Shown here one piece after another: positions 7,890-13,970 of a stretch of 16,174 nt of DNA. Origin of the DNA: Oscillospiraceae bacterium (GTDB lineage Bacteria > Bacillota > Clostridia > Oscillospirales > Oscillospiraceae); contig CACXCV010000218.1 in the NCBI GenBank assembly GCA_902766215.1, positions 1-16,174 on the forward strand, given 5' to 3'. Every line of letters begins with the position of its first letter. Positions within the stretch are counted from its first letter, which is position 1. Below the pieces are notes generated by a model, which saw nothing but the letters and a program-made list of their open reading frames with translations, searched no databases and was not told the DNA's origin. The position numbers and the translations under genes were made by a program.

Positions 7890-8306
7890 TTATGCCTGCA
7901 TGTATTTTTTGATCCCGTCGGTTGCCGTGTTGATATCGGCCGAGATGGTGATGGTGAAATCAATGTGGTTGGCAACGCCAAAGGCATCGCACCAGCTGAG
8001 GAACGACTCAGCGTCTGCAGGATCTTCGTTGCCGACAATTTTGTACAGGCTGTCGACAAAAATGTGGGTGATATCAAAGTTGCCGGCGTGCAGGCCGCAG
8101 ATAAAGCCCTTCAGAACGTCAAAGCTGTTAATCTCGTAGTCGCTCGCTTCGATCAGGCGAACGCGATAGTCAACGCCAAACATCAGCTTGTTGCCTTTTT
8201 CAATGCAGACCGTGCTGCCGGTCTCGTTTTTGACGGCGGTGTTGATTGAGTCGATGAGAAGCTTGGTTTTACCGGAGCCTTTCAGACCCATGATGACTTG
8301 AACCAT
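7890..8306 (-). CDS. Small P-loop ATP-binding protein of unknown function
   Basis: This is a 138-residue soluble protein. It has a clear Walker A, GLKGSGKT (7-14), and a probable Walker B in HIFVD (81-85). A third beta-strand follows near 113-119 (IDFTITIS). There is no signal peptide or membrane segment. I recall similar short proteins in Clostridia, sometimes labelled twitching motility protein PilT, but no pilus motor domain is present and that label should not be adopted. The frame is open to 8372. The ATG at 8306 is chosen because AAGGAGG lies just upstream and the next residues lead straight into the P-loop strand. It has its own promoter and strong terminator, so it is likely monocistronic. 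GC content looks lower than in the adjacent citrate synthase gene. Confidence 0.75.
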   Translation of the reverse strand: MVQVIMGLKGSGKTKLLIDSINTAVKNETGSTVCIEKGNKLMFGVDYRVRLIEASDYEINSFDVLKGFICGLHAGNFDITHIFVDSLYKIVGNEDPADAESFLSWCDAFGVANHIDFTITISADINTATDGIKKYMQA

Positions 8307-8367
8307 TTGAAAAACCTCCTTGTATACCGGCATAACGTCGGCAGAACCGGATTCGAGTTCTAAAGAC

Positions 8368-8397
8368 ATCATACCATGTCCTAGACAGATTTGTCAA
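8368..8397 (-). promoter_or_regulatory. Sigma-A promoter of the P-loop gene
   Basis: On the - strand, a consensus TTGACA (8392-8397), an 18-nt spacer and TATGAT (8368-8373) form the promoter. It begins 14 nt past the citrate synthase stop codon. The leader of about 55 nt ends in AAGGAGG. Confidence 0.7.
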
Positions 8398-8410
8398 TGG
8401 AAAGAACGTA

Positions 8411-9778
8411 TTACCGCTCCGCCAGCGGTACATAACTCTGCGGCTTGACCACGGCCTTATAGGCGGGGCGAATCAGGCGGCCGCCGGTCAGCTGCTCTTC
8501 AATCCGGTGCGCACACCAGCCGGCCACGCGCGCCGCGGCAAAAACCGGCGTGAACAGCTCGGGCGAGATGCGCAGCATCCGATAAACCAGACCGGAATAC
8601 ATATCCACATTGGCGCACATGACCTTGGCCTTGCCGGTGACCGAGGCGAACACCTCGGGCGCCAGGCGCTCGACCCGCTCCATCAAGCGCAGCTGGGCGG
8701 CCATTTCCGGGTTTTGCGCTGCCAGCTCCCAGGCGTACTTTTTCAGCAGGCCGGTGCGCGGGTCAGACAGGGTATAGACCGCGTGGCCCATGCCATAGAT
8801 GAGGCCGGAGCCGTCGCCCACCTCTTTGTTCAGGAGCCGCCGCAGATAGTCCGCCACCTGGCCGTCGTCCTCCCAATTGGACACGGCCTGACAGATTTCC
8901 TCAAATTGGCGCATGACCTGCCGGTTAGCGCCGCCGTGCTTTGGTCCCTTCAGACTGCCGACAGCGGCGGCGATGGCGCTGTAGGTGTCGGTGCCGGTGG
9001 AGGCCAGCACCCGGCATGCAAAGGTCGAGTTGTTGCCGCCGCCGTGTTCGGCGTGCAGCACCAGGCAGATGTCCAGCAGCTTGGCTTCCAAATCGGTAAA
9101 GTGAGAGTCGGGGCGCATGCAGTGCAGAAAATTCTCTGCGCTGGACAGATGCGGCTGCGCACGGTGGAGATACAGCGACTCGTTGTTATAATAGTGCCGC
9201 TTGACAGCGTAAGCGTGAGCGATGATCACCGGGAAGCGGCAGATCAGCTCCAGACACTGGCGCACCATGTTTTCCAGCGTGACGTCGTCCGGGTTGGGGT
9301 CGTAGGAATACAGCGCCAGCACGGCGCGGCCGAGTTTATTCATGATGTCCGAGCTGGGTGCGCGGAGAATCATGTCCTCGGTAAACTGATCCGGCAGAGA
9401 CGTAAACTCGGACATCAGGCTTTCAAACTGGGCCAACTGGGCAGGCGTGGGCAAACAGCCGAAAAGCAGCAGATAGCGGATTTCAGCATAGCCGAACCGG
9501 CCGTCACGGGAAAAACCGTCAATCAAGTCTTCGATTTCGTATCCGCGGTAAGTGAGTGATCCTTTGATCGGGACGGTTTCTCCGTCGATGATGCTGTAGC
9601 CGCGCACGTTGCCAATCTGTGTATAACCGACCATGACGCCAGTTCCGTCTGCGTTGCGCAGCCCACGCTTGACGTGCGGGTTTTCTCGTGGATCCTGGCT
9701 CAGGGCGGTATTCTTTTCATAGTCCTCGCATAGAGTGTGAAGAAGTTGGATGGACGCGTCCGAATGATAAACCGGCAT
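8411..9778 (-). CDS. gltA: Citrate synthase (Si type)
   Basis: This enzyme condenses acetyl-CoA with oxaloacetate to citrate, opening the oxidative branch of the TCA cycle. The 455 residues contain the citrate synthase catalytic triad. H281 is in GSLKGPKHGGAN, H332 in YGMGHAVY and D392 in NVDMYSG. LHAEHGGGN (241-249) and DPR (339-341) are also conserved segments. Two in-frame GTG codons occur up to 9790, but they lie within the AAAGGTGG binding site. The ATG at 9778 is therefore preferred. It has its own strong promoter. The usual GHRVY around the second histidine reads GHAVY here. A 2-methylcitrate synthase activity cannot be excluded from sequence. It is not the unrelated Re-type enzyme. 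Confidence 0.92.
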   Translation of the reverse strand: MPVYHSDASIQLLHTLCEDYEKNTALSQDPRENPHVKRGLRNADGTGVMVGYTQIGNVRGYSIIDGETVPIKGSLTYRGYEIEDLIDGFSRDGRFGYAEIRYLLLFGCLPTPAQLAQFESLMSEFTSLPDQFTEDMILRAPSSDIMNKLGRAVLALYSYDPNPDDVTLENMVRQCLELICRFPVIIAHAYAVKRHYYNNESLYLHRAQPHLSSAENFLHCMRPDSHFTDLEAKLLDICLVLHAEHGGGNNSTFACRVLASTGTDTYSAIAAAVGSLKGPKHGGANRQVMRQFEEICQAVSNWEDDGQVADYLRRLLNKEVGDGSGLIYGMGHAVYTLSDPRTGLLKKYAWELAAQNPEMAAQLRLMERVERLAPEVFASVTGKAKVMCANVDMYSGLVYRMLRISPELFTPVFAAARVAGWCAHRIEEQLTGGRLIRPAYKAVVKPQSYVPLAER

Positions 9779-9810
9779 TTCTTGCACCACCTTTTAGTGT
9801 GTTGAATTTC

Positions 9811-9839
9811 ATTATAACAGAGAGATGTGCGGAGGTCAA
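9811..9839 (-). promoter_or_regulatory. Sigma-A promoter of citrate synthase
   Basis: On the - strand, TTGACC (9834-9839), a 17-nt spacer and a perfect TATAAT (9811-9816) form one of the best promoters in the window. It lies in the 190-bp divergent gap between citrate synthase and spoIID. I found no convincing sigma-E promoter for spoIID in the rest of this gap. Confidence 0.75.
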
Positions 9840-9968
9840 TAGCAAATACGACGAACATGGCGGAAAATCAGATCAAAATCACAAGGAAATTCTAAAAATA
9901 CAGGGAACTGACGCAGTAAAGAATTTGCATAAGTGATAAATAATCTTGCAAAAAATGGAGGCGCACAT

Positions 9969-10997
9969 ATGAAACGGATTCTGCGGGCGGGGTTTTTGGC
10001 CGCATGTATGGCAGTGCTGCTGCCGGCGGTGCTGTGGGTGGTTGCCCGAAAGGTCGAGCTGCCGGCGTTGGCGGAACCGGTTGAGGCTGAGCCGCTGCCA
10101 GTCCGGGAGGATGAACCGGCGGAGGGGCAGACGGAGGAAGAAACCCTGGCCTTTGACAAGGCGCAGTTGGTCCAACTGGAGTCGGACGGTGCATTACGGC
10201 AGCTGCCATTGCGGGACTATTTAGCAGGGGTGCTGATGGGCGAACTGCCGCCGTCCTTTGACAGTGAGGCAGTGGCGGCCCAGGCAGTGGCGGCCCGGAC
10301 ATTTACGCTCCGCCAGCTGCAGCAGGGAAAGCACGATGGGTTCCTCTGTGATGATGCCGCCTGTTGTCAGGCATGGCTGCCGGAGGAACAGGCGAGAGAA
10401 AAGCTGGGGGATACGCTGTACGAGCAGTGGTATGTCCGCGTGCTTGACGCGATTGATCGCACAGACGGCCAGGTGCTGACCTATGATGGGGCACTGATTG
10501 AGGCGCTGTTTTTCTCCTGCTCCGGCGGACGGACCGAGGCGGCGGCAGAGGTTTGGGGCGGAGATATACCATATCTGGTGCCGGTGGACAGCCCGGGGGA
10601 GGAGGATGCGCCGCGCTATTGTACCCGGACAGAGTGGACGGCGGCGGACTTTCGCGCAGCAATTCTTGCCGCCTGCCCGGAGGCGGGGCTTTCCGGTCCG
10701 CCGGAAACCTGGTTGGGAGAGTGTGAACACACATCCGGCGGCGGCGTGAAGCAGGTGCGTATTGGCGAGGAAGAATTCTCTGGCGCCAGCCTCCGAGCAA
10801 TCCTCGGCCTGCGCTCCACGCTGTTCACTCTGCAGGCCAAGGGCGATACGATCAGTATCACGACTTACGGCAGCGGTCACCGGGTCGGCATGAGCCAGTA
10901 CGGCGCCCAGGCGATGGCTATGGATGGGGCGGATTATAAGCAGATTCTGGCGCACTATTATCCGGAGACGGAGCTGATCACGCTGCCCGGCGCATGA
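9969..10997 (+). CDS. spoIID: Stage II sporulation protein D (SpoIID)
   Basis: SpoIID is the lytic transglycosylase of the DMP machine that drives membrane migration during engulfment of the forespore. The 342-residue length matches the family. One N-terminal membrane segment (about 8-26) is followed by an acidic linker rich in E and P (about 35-60), then the SpoIID domain. YLAGVLMGELP contains E92, the likely catalytic glutamate, followed by AVAAQAVAARTF (101-112). C127 and C133 (CDDAACC) match the spaced cysteines linked to zinc binding in clostridial SpoIID. GHRVGMSQYGA lies near the C-terminus. The ATG at 9969 has GGAGG 7 nt upstream, so the GTG 36 nt earlier is not needed. spoIIID lies nearby on the same strand. 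Confidence 0.93.
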   Translation: MKRILRAGFLAACMAVLLPAVLWVVARKVELPALAEPVEAEPLPVREDEPAEGQTEEETLAFDKAQLVQLESDGALRQLPLRDYLAGVLMGELPPSFDSEAVAAQAVAARTFTLRQLQQGKHDGFLCDDAACCQAWLPEEQAREKLGDTLYEQWYVRVLDAIDRTDGQVLTYDGALIEALFFSCSGGRTEAAAEVWGGDIPYLVPVDSPGEEDAPRYCTRTEWTAADFRAAILAACPEAGLSGPPETWLGECEHTSGGGVKQVRIGEEEFSGASLRAILGLRSTLFTLQAKGDTISITTYGSGHRVGMSQYGAQAMAMDGADYKQILAHYYPETELITLPGA

Positions 10998-11024
10998 AAA
11001 AGCCGGAGGCGTATCGCCTCCGGC
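10997..11024 (-). terminator. Intrinsic terminator of the serine hydrolase gene
   Basis: A perfect 10-bp stem (11002-11011 with 11015-11024) with a TAT loop is followed on the - strand by UUUUU (10997-11001). The run overlaps the last base of the spoIID stop codon. It probably also ends spoIID transcription, although the + strand side lacks a U-tract. Confidence 0.85.
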
Positions 11025-11043
11025 GTCGGTACGGATTACGGAT

Positions 11044-12021
11044 TTATTTTGTCAGCTCCAGCTTAGGGGCGATTGAGCTCCAGACCAGGCGCAGGATATC
11101 CGATCCGCGGGTCGGCTCGTGGGATGTGATGGCCACCACGGCGTCCAGCGTGGGCATGCCGATGCTGAACTGGGCGAACATGCCGTCCATGCGGTATGCC
11201 TGCGGATAGGTGCACATCCACATCTGATAGCCATAGCCTTGCCGGGCCTCGGGGTCGCCCTCGCCAAAGTCGTTGGGCACCTGCTTGCGCGTCATGGCGT
11301 CAACATAGTCGGCCGGGATAAGCTGCTGGCCGTTCCACATGCCCCGGTTGAGCAGCAGATGGCCGCCGCGGGACAGCTCTTCCGTGGTCAGGTGCAGACC
11401 GATGGCGCCCAGCGAACGCCCTTTGGCGTCGGTGTCCCATTCGAGGTTTTCCAACCCCAGAGGGGCAAACACACGGGGAATCAGGTAGTCGAGCAGGGTC
11501 TGGCCGGAGGTCTTCTGGACGATCAGCGAAAGCATGTAGCTGGTGCCGTTGTTGTAGGCAAAGTGGCGCTCGTCGGGGTCATAGGTCAGGGGCGTCTTCA
11601 TAAACGCATCGAACCACAGGTCGGACATGTGGCCGCGCTCACCGGGCTTGGGCGGGTTTTTGCTCATCAGCTCGCGCTGTGCTTTGAAGATGGGGCACTC
11701 GTCATGGCCGGTGCTCATGGTCAGCAGATGTTCCACCGTCAGCTTTTCATAGCCTGGCAGCGGCTCAAAGTCGATTTCGTCGGCGATAAGATCCAGCAGG
11801 CGGTCAGACAGTTTGAACAGACCCTCGTGCATGGCAATACCGACGGCCATGGCGGTCCAGGTTTTGCTGGCGGAGTAGAGCTGAATCCGTTCGACCGGCT
11901 CGACAAGGTCGTGCTGGTCAAGAATTTCGCCGTGCTGGCGGACGACAATGCCGCGCACACCCAGCTTCTGCTCGGCCACGCCGGCGACAAATTCCTTCAG
12001 CAGGTCGGTTTTCATTTGCAT
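11044..12021 (-). CDS. Serine hydrolase, class C beta-lactamase/penicillin-binding-protein-like
   Basis: This is a 325-residue member of the beta-lactamase-related serine hydrolase family (AmpC, EstB and DD-peptidase-like). The nucleophile motif SxxK is SASK with S50 and K53. The YxN motif is Y156-N-N158 in FAYNNGTSYML. HLLTMSTGH (99-106) is a segment typical of the family. There is no signal peptide, so the protein appears cytoplasmic. That argues against a secreted beta-lactamase and for an esterase or peptidase on a small substrate. ATG codons occur at 12021 and 12015; the first is favoured because GGAGG lies 8 nt upstream. It lies antisense between spoIID and spoIIID, with its own promoter and terminator, so it is an independent unit. 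Confidence 0.85.
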   Translation of the reverse strand: MQMKTDLLKEFVAGVAEQKLGVRGIVVRQHGEILDQHDLVEPVERIQLYSASKTWTAMAVGIAMHEGLFKLSDRLLDLIADEIDFEPLPGYEKLTVEHLLTMSTGHDECPIFKAQRELMSKNPPKPGERGHMSDLWFDAFMKTPLTYDPDERHFAYNNGTSYMLSLIVQKTSGQTLLDYLIPRVFAPLGLENLEWDTDAKGRSLGAIGLHLTTEELSRGGHLLLNRGMWNGQQLIPADYVDAMTRKQVPNDFGEGDPEARQGYGYQMWMCTYPQAYRMDGMFAQFSIGMPTLDAVVAITSHEPTRGSDILRLVWSSIAPKLELTK

Positions 12022-12085
12022 GGTGAAATCCTCCGTTTCGATGTTTTATCTGGTTTGATTTGCAGCAGAGAAAAATACTACAGCT

Positions 12086-12114
12086 ATTTTACTCAATATA
12101 AGCGCGGTTTGCAA
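12086..12114 (-). promoter_or_regulatory. Candidate sigma-A promoter of the serine hydrolase
   Basis: On the - strand, TTGCAA (12109-12114), a 17-nt spacer and TAAAAT (12086-12091) match a sigma-A promoter. The surrounding sequence is AT-rich compared with the flanking genes. The leader would be about 57 nt, ending at GGAGG before the ATG. Confidence 0.5.
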
Positions 12115-12176
12115 CTGCTGTTTTTACATGATGCACAAAAGCGGAAAACAAAAGGAGGGAATAATCAACCGGCGCC

Positions 12177-12206
12177 GTCATAGCACGGGGAGAATCCACA
12201 TAGACT
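12177..12206 (+). promoter_or_regulatory. Candidate sigma-E promoter of spoIIID
   Basis: GTCATAGC (12177-12184) and CATAGACT (12199-12206), 14 nt apart, closely match the Bacillus sigma-E consensus (GTCATATT, 13-15 nt, CATACANT). Transcription would begin near 12213, giving a leader of about 20-25 nt. Sigma-E control of spoIIID is established in Bacillus subtilis. Confidence 0.65.
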
Positions 12207-12236
12207 GTCCTATAAAATGTGCAGGGAGTGTTGGCC

Positions 12237-12485
12237 TTGGAAGACAACATGGAGAAACGAGCCTGCGAACTGGCTGTATACATGATAGAGAACAACGCGA
12301 CAATCCGCGCGGCAGCAAAACAGTTTGGGGTATCCAAGTCTACTGTACATAAAGACCTGAGTGAGCGGCTGGAGCGGGCGAATCCGGGGCTGTATGCTGA
12401 GGTAAAGGTGATTCTCGAGCGGAACAAGGCAGAGCGGCATTTGCGTGGGGGAATCGCAACGCGCCGTAAGTATAAGGGATCCTGA
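12237..12485 (+). CDS. spoIIID: Sporulation transcriptional regulator SpoIIID
   Basis: SpoIIID is a small DNA-binding protein that reshapes the mother-cell sigma-E regulon and helps switch on later genes. The helix-turn-helix spans about residues 22-41, ending in FGVSKSTVHKDL, nearly the same as in Bacillus subtilis. The basic C-terminal region HLRGGIATRRKY is also typical. At 82 residues it is the normal size. The start is uncertain. TTG at 12237 is chosen because GGGAG (12224-12228) lies 8 nt upstream. An ATG at 12249 would be too far from that site, and a TTG at 12231 too close. A sigma-E-like promoter precedes it and a 14-bp hairpin follows. spoIID lies upstream on the same strand. Confidence 0.93.
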   Translation: MEDNMEKRACELAVYMIENNATIRAAAKQFGVSKSTVHKDLSERLERANPGLYAEVKVILERNKAERHLRGGIATRRKYKGS

Positions 12486-12491
12486 TGGATG

Positions 12492-12526
12492 CAAGGCCAG
12501 GAGGGGGAATAACCCTCCTGGCCTTG
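12492..12526 (+). terminator. Terminator-like hairpin after spoIIID
   Basis: A perfect 14-bp stem (12492-12505 with 12513-12526) with a 7-nt loop starts 7 nt after the spoIIID stop. The sequence after it (UGCUGAAAG) is not U-rich, so it may be a weak or factor-assisted terminator. Confidence 0.65.
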
Positions 12527-12787
12527 TGCTGAAAGAGCGGGCCGGCTTTGCAGAGGACCAGCCTCCTGCCGGCGAGTATTGCAAAGAAAGAGCACAACGG
12601 CGACCGGACCCATCGCCTGCTGCGGTTGTGAAAGTATCTTCCGCCGTCCCATTCTGTGTAGTATAATCCTCTGGAGGGCGCGCCCAGGAGCCGGGCTGCT
12701 GACATGATGCGCTGGGGCGGGCGGGGTGCGTACTTCCTCGCCGCCTCTCTATCCGCACGTGCAAAAGAAAGAAGGAGAAAAGGCACT
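12527..12787. other. Gene-poor stretch between spoIIID and the DUF1848 gene
   Basis: Counting from the spoIIID stop, about 302 bp hold no convincing gene on either strand. They contain the post-spoIIID hairpin, a perfect TATAAT at 12662-12667, a 10-bp GC palindrome (GGGCGCGCCC, 12675-12684) and AAGGAG at 12772-12777 serving the next gene. No RNA gene or repeat is recognised. Confidence 0.5.
12662..12667 (+). promoter_or_regulatory. Possible -10 box upstream of the DUF1848 gene
   Basis: A perfect TATAAT lies 120 nt before the DUF1848 start codon. No good -35 box is present at 17 nt; the best is TTCCGC at 12639-12644. This is therefore a weak promoter prediction that might need an activator. 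Confidence 0.3.
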
Positions 12788-13747
12788 ATGATGCTGAACA
12801 CCGGCTGCCGGACGGATATACCGGCCTATTACAGCGACTGGTTCTGCAATCGGATCAGGGCCGGCTATGTCATGACACGCAATCCGTACCGTCCGGAGCA
12901 GGTTTTGAAGTATCGCCTTGACCCGGAGGTTGTGGACGTGCTGTGCTTCTGCACGAAAAACCCAAGGCCGATGCTTGCGCGCTTACCCGAGCTTTGTGCT
13001 TTCCGGCAGTTTTGGTTTGTTACTGTGACGCCATACGGCAAAGAAATTGAACCCAATGTGCCGCACAAGCCGGATGTCCTTGATGCGGTGAAAGAACTCT
13101 CCGCGATGGTCGGGCAAAACAGAGTCGGGTGGCGCTATGATCCGGTTTTCATTACGGAAAAATATTCAGCAGCATATCACATACGCGCATTTCAAAGCAT
13201 GGCTGAGCGGCTTTGCGGCTATATCAGCTCCTGCGTAGTCAGTTTTATCGACTTGTATGAGAAAACGAAACGAAATTTCCCGCAGGTTACAGCAGTCGGC
13301 GCCGGCGAGCAGGAACTGCTTATCCGTGAATTCGTAAAAATCGGGCAGGAATATCATATTTCGATCCGGACTTGCTGTGAAAATCCGGCGCTTGCCAAAT
13401 ATGGCGCGGATGTTTCGGGATGCATGACAAAACGTGTGCTGGAGGCGGCAGCGGGATGCCATTTTGCCATACCGAAAGCAAGAAAGTCTCCCCGCGCCGC
13501 ATGCGATTGCCTGCTTGGAGCAGATATCGGCATGTACAATAGCTGCCCGCACGGCTGTGTGTACTGTTATGCCAACTATGACCGAAAAACCGTTGCACAG
13601 AATCTGCGGAAGCACGACCCTGAGTCACCGCTGCTGATCGGCAATCTTCAACCGAACGATCATGTGATAGAGGCAAAGCAGGAATCCTATCTGACGGCAC
13701 AGCTTACGCTGTTTGATTCAATGGGAGAAAGCGGCGCACCAGTATGA
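12788..13747 (+). CDS. DUF1848 domain-containing protein, radical-SAM-like cysteine cluster
   Basis: This is a 319-residue member of the DUF1848 family, whose biochemical role I do not know. The N-terminal GCRTDIPAYYSDWF and the FCTKNPRP segment are family landmarks. Near the C-terminus DIGMYNSCPHGCVYCYAN presents C253, C257 and C260 in a C-x3-C-x2-C spacing, as in radical SAM [4Fe-4S] sites but at the wrong end for a typical radical SAM barrel. An SCCENPALAKYG-like cysteine region (RTCCENP) lies earlier. Iron-sulfur binding is inferred. The ATG at 12788 follows AAGGAG by 10 nt; the frame opens upstream to 12704 but that extension is poor protein. A hand count over 13141-13440 gives about 48% GC, below the neighbouring core genes, suggesting transfer. 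Confidence 0.85.
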   Translation: MMLNTGCRTDIPAYYSDWFCNRIRAGYVMTRNPYRPEQVLKYRLDPEVVDVLCFCTKNPRPMLARLPELCAFRQFWFVTVTPYGKEIEPNVPHKPDVLDAVKELSAMVGQNRVGWRYDPVFITEKYSAAYHIRAFQSMAERLCGYISSCVVSFIDLYEKTKRNFPQVTAVGAGEQELLIREFVKIGQEYHISIRTCCENPALAKYGADVSGCMTKRVLEAAAGCHFAIPKARKSPRAACDCLLGADIGMYNSCPHGCVYCYANYDRKTVAQNLRKHDPESPLLIGNLQPNDHVIEAKQESYLTAQLTLFDSMGESGAPV

Positions 13748-13902
13748 GCGGCTGCTTTTGCGGGGAGCTGCTGCATACCTGTGCTCTGCGGCGAATCGGC
13801 GCGGCGTTCCGGCTGGTGCGGGACGAGTATCTGCAAAATGCAGACAACTGGTTTCAAAAATGCGCTTTTATAAACGCAGAGAAGGCGCTTTCACATATGT
13901 GA
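13744..13902 (+). CDS. Small hypothetical protein overlapping the DUF1848 stop
   Basis: This is a 52-residue ORF whose ATG overlaps the DUF1848 stop codon as ATGA, an arrangement typical of translational coupling. The product is cysteine-containing (C4, C6, C13, C40) with a middle part that reads like soluble protein (FRLVRDEYLQNADNWF). It has no transmembrane segment and I do not recognise a family. Its last eight codons lie inside a 40-bp perfect palindrome, which ends translation in the middle of the hairpin. It has no separate Shine-Dalgarno of note. It could be a real coupled gene or a chance frame before a terminator. The protein-like composition and exact ATGA overlap favour the first option modestly. 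Confidence 0.45.
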   Translation: MSGCFCGELLHTCALRRIGAAFRLVRDEYLQNADNWFQKCAFINAEKALSHM

Positions 13903-13916
13903 AAGCGCCTTCTCTG
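13877..13916. terminator. 40-bp perfect palindrome between convergent genes
   Basis: The sequence is a perfect inverted repeat with 20-bp arms and no spacer, centred between 13896 and 13897 on CACATATGTG. As RNA it would form a very stable hairpin on either strand. It lies between the + strand DUF1848/small-ORF pair and the - strand UvrA-like gene, so a bidirectional terminator is the simplest reading. Neither side has a strong U-tract. Confidence 0.6.
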
Positions 13917-13928
13917 GTTATCAATAGG

Positions 13929-13970
13929 GTAAAACGCCCAACCGCAAAGCGCGTTGGCAGAGGGTTTTAC
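13929..13970 (-). terminator. Imperfect hairpin at the end of the UvrA-like gene
   Basis: GTAAAAC (13929-13935) pairs with GTTTTAC (13964-13970), and CCAAC (13938-13942) with GTTGG (13953-13957), with unequal internal loops. It overlaps the UvrA-like stop codon (13967-13969). On the - strand the sequence after it is only mildly U-rich. Confidence 0.45.

Noticed and set aside
8507..9559. 350-codon open frame on the + strand opposite citrate synthase
   Set aside because: It is the complement of a well-conserved gene; no ribosome binding site or motif supports it.
9875..9935. Possible sigma-E promoter elements for spoIID (AATACAGG, CATAAGTG)
   Set aside because: Neither has a matching -35 element at 13-15 nt.
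10264..10300. Short tandem repeat in spoIID (GCAGTGGCGGCCC twice)
   Set aside because: It encodes the conserved AVAAQAVAARTF motif of SpoIID proteins and is explained by protein sequence.
12151..12160. Strong Shine-Dalgarno-like AAAGGAGGGA before spoIIID
   Set aside because: No start codon lies at a usable distance and it precedes the predicted sigma-E promoter, so it is treated as chance.
11119..12183. 354-codon open frame on the + strand opposite the serine hydrolase
   Set aside because: The reverse strand has SxxK and YxN motifs, a ribosome binding site, a promoter and a terminator. This frame is a shadow.
12675..12684. GGGCGCGCCC palindrome
   Set aside because: Too short in a GC-rich genome; symmetry does not extend beyond 10 bp.
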